Assembly (NCBI GenBank): GCA_017309115.1 | Contig: JAFLEF010000012.1 | Span: forward strand, 1-64,000 | From: Verrucomicrobiota bacterium | Lineage (GTDB): Bacteria > Verrucomicrobiota > Verrucomicrobiia > Limisphaerales > UBA9464 | Length of the DNA stretch: 64,000 nucleotides | Reading direction: 5' to 3' | Shown here: one piece after another, positions 62,357 through 64,000 of the stretch | Numbering within the stretch: the stretch's first letter is position 1 | Layout: each line of letters opens with the position of its first letter | Program-made: the position numbers and the translations under genes | Notes under the pieces: model-generated | The model's input: the letters and a program-made list of their open reading frames with translations, nothing else | The model's database searches: none | Told to the model about the DNA's origin: nothing

Positions 62357-64000
62357 TCAGTTTCCCAGCCAACGAATCCGGAAGAATCGAGTTACTCCGG
62401 GCACCGCAGTCACCGGCGTCTCAAAGCCTTCGGCCGTGACCTGTGTCGGCACCTCAGGCAACGCCTCCCAGTGGATCAAATCCGAGCTGGCCTCAATGGC
62501 ATATCCCGCCGGACTCGGCGCGCTCCAGATCAATACCAGATCCGGCTCGGCGGACTGACGTGCCAAACTGGACACAGTACGAACTCCCCGGAGTTCTTTG
62601 ATTTGCGCAAAACCTTCCGGCAGCCCCACCACCTGCGGAGGGGCGCCAACATAGGTGCCGCCCTGATTGTTCCAGACCCCCACCCGCAGGATTCCGCTGT
62701 TATTGATCGATCCACTGGCCAACAGCGTGGCGGTTCCAATTACGGTGAGACGGTCGGACGCTTCGATAACCAAGGAACCGCCCACCACGAGGTCGTGTGG
62801 GAAGGTCACCACCCGATCCACCCGAATCTCTCCGCCCGGCTCATTCGAAATGGGGAACGCCCCAGTGATGGCCGTCGCGTTGCCGAAGAACACCTGCAAG
62901 GTTCCAAGATTCAACGGACCTTCCAACGTGACCGGCCCGAGCAATCCGAGGCGGCCGACGCCAACGATCTGTTGCTCCGGCTTCAGGATCGTTCGGCCCA
63001 ACAACTCCAACGTGGCCCCAGAGGATACGTCCGCGACCCCTGAGAGGGTCCAATCGCGCGAGAGCTCCAACGTTCCCGCCAACACTTCAATCCGACCCGA
63101 GTTGCTGCCGGGAACCGCAAAGGCGCAGTCGGTCGTTCCCGTCTTTCGCAACGTCCCGGTGTTCACGAAATCCACACGCACAGTGTTATCCGCGGTTCCC
63201 TGAACGAATCCTCCGGTCCCGGAAACTTCGACCAAGCCCTCATTCTCCCAGCGCGCTCCGCCAGCCGGCGTGTTGTTGCGAATCAGATTCGCGGTTAATT
63301 GCATCGTCCCCCGATTCAAGAGTCGGCGCCCGGCGTTCAGAGACTTGCTGGTCGTCGTTGAAATGGTGGCCGTGACTCCCGCCGGAATCTCTGTGGTCCC
63401 CGAACCAAAGTGTTCACCACCGGTCCAGAGGAAGTCCCGAAGCAGGGTCAACTGACCCGTTCCCGCCACGCGCCCAGCCGCCATCGTGAACGGCACTGCC
63501 AATTCGACGTTCGCATCCACGACCATCTGAGCCGCCCCGCTCGTGAGGGTCAGCAGTCCGTCGCCCGTGAATTGAGCCCCTTCGCGCACCTGATGCACCC
63601 CGCGGAACCATTCCCAGCGAGTCCCGGCGCTGAGCAAGGCGGTTCCTGAATGATCACCGTTCTGGTTCATGCGAAGCACTCCACCTTGCACCTGGAGAAC
63701 GCCAGGATTCTCCCAGGGAACATCCACGCCCGACGGCGCCACGTTGGTTCCCTGTTTGAGCATCGACCCGTAGTTCACAAAGGCCACAGGCTTCAGGCCA
63801 TCCCAGGCGGTATTCAGAATGGAGCGGCCCGACGGAAGGACAAAAGTTCCCCGATTCTCAAACCGCGTAGGCGTGTCGGTGTTGTTGGCCAGGTACAGAT
63901 CGGCTTCATCCAACTCCATCAACGAGCGATTCACCAACACCCGACCGTGGGCCACCACCTTGGCGCCCGTCCCCAGGGACGTCGTAGCCGTCGCGGCCAC
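62357..64000 (-). CDS. Beta-helix surface protein, partial (5' end beyond window)
   Basis: The 547 residues visible form the C-terminal part of a larger protein whose N-terminus is right of the window. Repeated motifs GTLE/GTTEI/GTGQLTLL and NRGTMQLTANL, NTGTLRKTGTTDC suggest a right-handed beta-helix, as in autotransporter-like and filamentous surface proteins. The C-terminus ends TRFFRIRWLGN in a beta tail, comparable to the end of the 328-5586 protein. There is no enzyme motif. It probably functions as an extracellular adhesin-like protein. The gene runs off the right edge. Confidence 0.75.
   Translation of the reverse strand: MAATATTSLGTGAKVVAHGRVLVNRSLMELDEADLYLANNTDTPTRFENRGTFVLPSGRSILNTAWDGLKPVAFVNYGSMLKQGTNVAPSGVDVPWENPGVLQVQGGVLRMNQNGDHSGTALLSAGTRWEWFRGVHQVREGAQFTGDGLLTLTSGAAQMVVDANVELAVPFTMAAGRVAGTGQLTLLRDFLWTGGEHFGSGTTEIPAGVTATISTTTSKSLNAGRRLLNRGTMQLTANLIRNNTPAGGARWENEGLVEVSGTGGFVQGTADNTVRVDFVNTGTLRKTGTTDCAFAVPGSNSGRIEVLAGTLELSRDWTLSGVADVSSGATLELLGRTILKPEQQIVGVGRLGLLGPVTLEGPLNLGTLQVFFGNATAITGAFPISNEPGGEIRVDRVVTFPHDLVVGGSLVIEASDRLTVIGTATLLASGSINNSGILRVGVWNNQGGTYVGAPPQVVGLPEGFAQIKELRGVRTVSSLARQSAEPDLVLIWSAPSPAGYAIEASSDLIHWEALPEVPTQVTAEGFETPVTAVPGVTRFFRIRWLGN

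Overview
This 64 kb window is GC-rich and lies on a bacterial chromosome. The gene content points to the Verrucomicrobiota, probably a Pedosphaera/Limisphaerales-type lineage. That assignment is inferred from family composition, not from a marker gene. The pointers are four class III-prepilin-like proteins (N-terminal [17 protein letters not shown] segment), two PEP-CTERM-like surface proteins, a DUF1501 plus DUF1549/DUF1553 (PSD1) pair, very large secreted beta-rich proteins, sulfotransferases and a full-length alpha-2-macroglobulin. Many starts are GTG or TTG and lack a clear Shine-Dalgarno sequence.

Layout. 0-5.6 kb: a giant secreted propeller/CARDB-like/Calx-beta protein whose 5' part appears frameshifted. 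5.7-8.7 kb: DNA repair genes recQ and recR. 9-10 kb: a DUF4394 PEP-CTERM protein. 10-13.7 kb: a run of small minus-strand genes (an Imm32-like protein, a DUF4919-like protein, small unknowns and a truncated DUF3800 gene) separated by related hairpin sequences; this is the most accessory-looking region. 13.7-14.5 kb: a 316-bp tandem repeat. 14.5-21.8 kb: two sulfotransferases, DUF3052, purH, a laminin-B-like PEP-CTERM protein, a J-domain protein and a trypsin-like protease. 22-26.8 kb: a CotH protein coupled to a pseudopilin, another pseudopilin and an orphan. 27-30 kb: a BlaI-type repressor plus an M56 peptidase fused to a secretin-like C-terminus, with a candidate operator. 30.5-35 kb: a four-gene minus-strand operon (secreted protein, pseudopilin, kelch lipoprotein, DUF4198 protein). 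35.2-37.6 kb: small membrane proteins and a three-copy tandem array of a 107-bp inverted-repeat element. 37.8-45.2 kb: a di-CxxCH propeller protein, a surface protein with five exact 588-bp repeats, and a pseudopilin. 45.4-49 kb: SCO-like protein, RegB-like kinase, RegA-like regulator, Rrf2 regulator and a half-size TSUP transporter. 49-52 kb: a UbiB-type kinase, tRNA-Thr(CGT) with a duplicated 3' end, and a methyltransferase. 52-56 kb: the DUF1501/PSD1 pair. 56-62 kb: alpha-2-macroglobulin. 62.3 kb to the edge: a beta-helix surface protein entering from the right.

The gaps between genes are full of several repeat families: a 107-bp element with terminal inverted repeats (five complete copies), a hairpin element with compensatory base changes, and heptanucleotide microsatellites that often begin at or inside the 3' ends of genes. 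No transposase, integron integrase, CRISPR array or rRNA was seen. The observations I consider most worth following are the M56-secretin fusion, the exact five-fold repeat gene, the 107-bp element family, the candidate cassette array, the RegBA/SCO cluster in which the SCO copper-ligand histidine appears replaced, and the tRNA-Thr scar.
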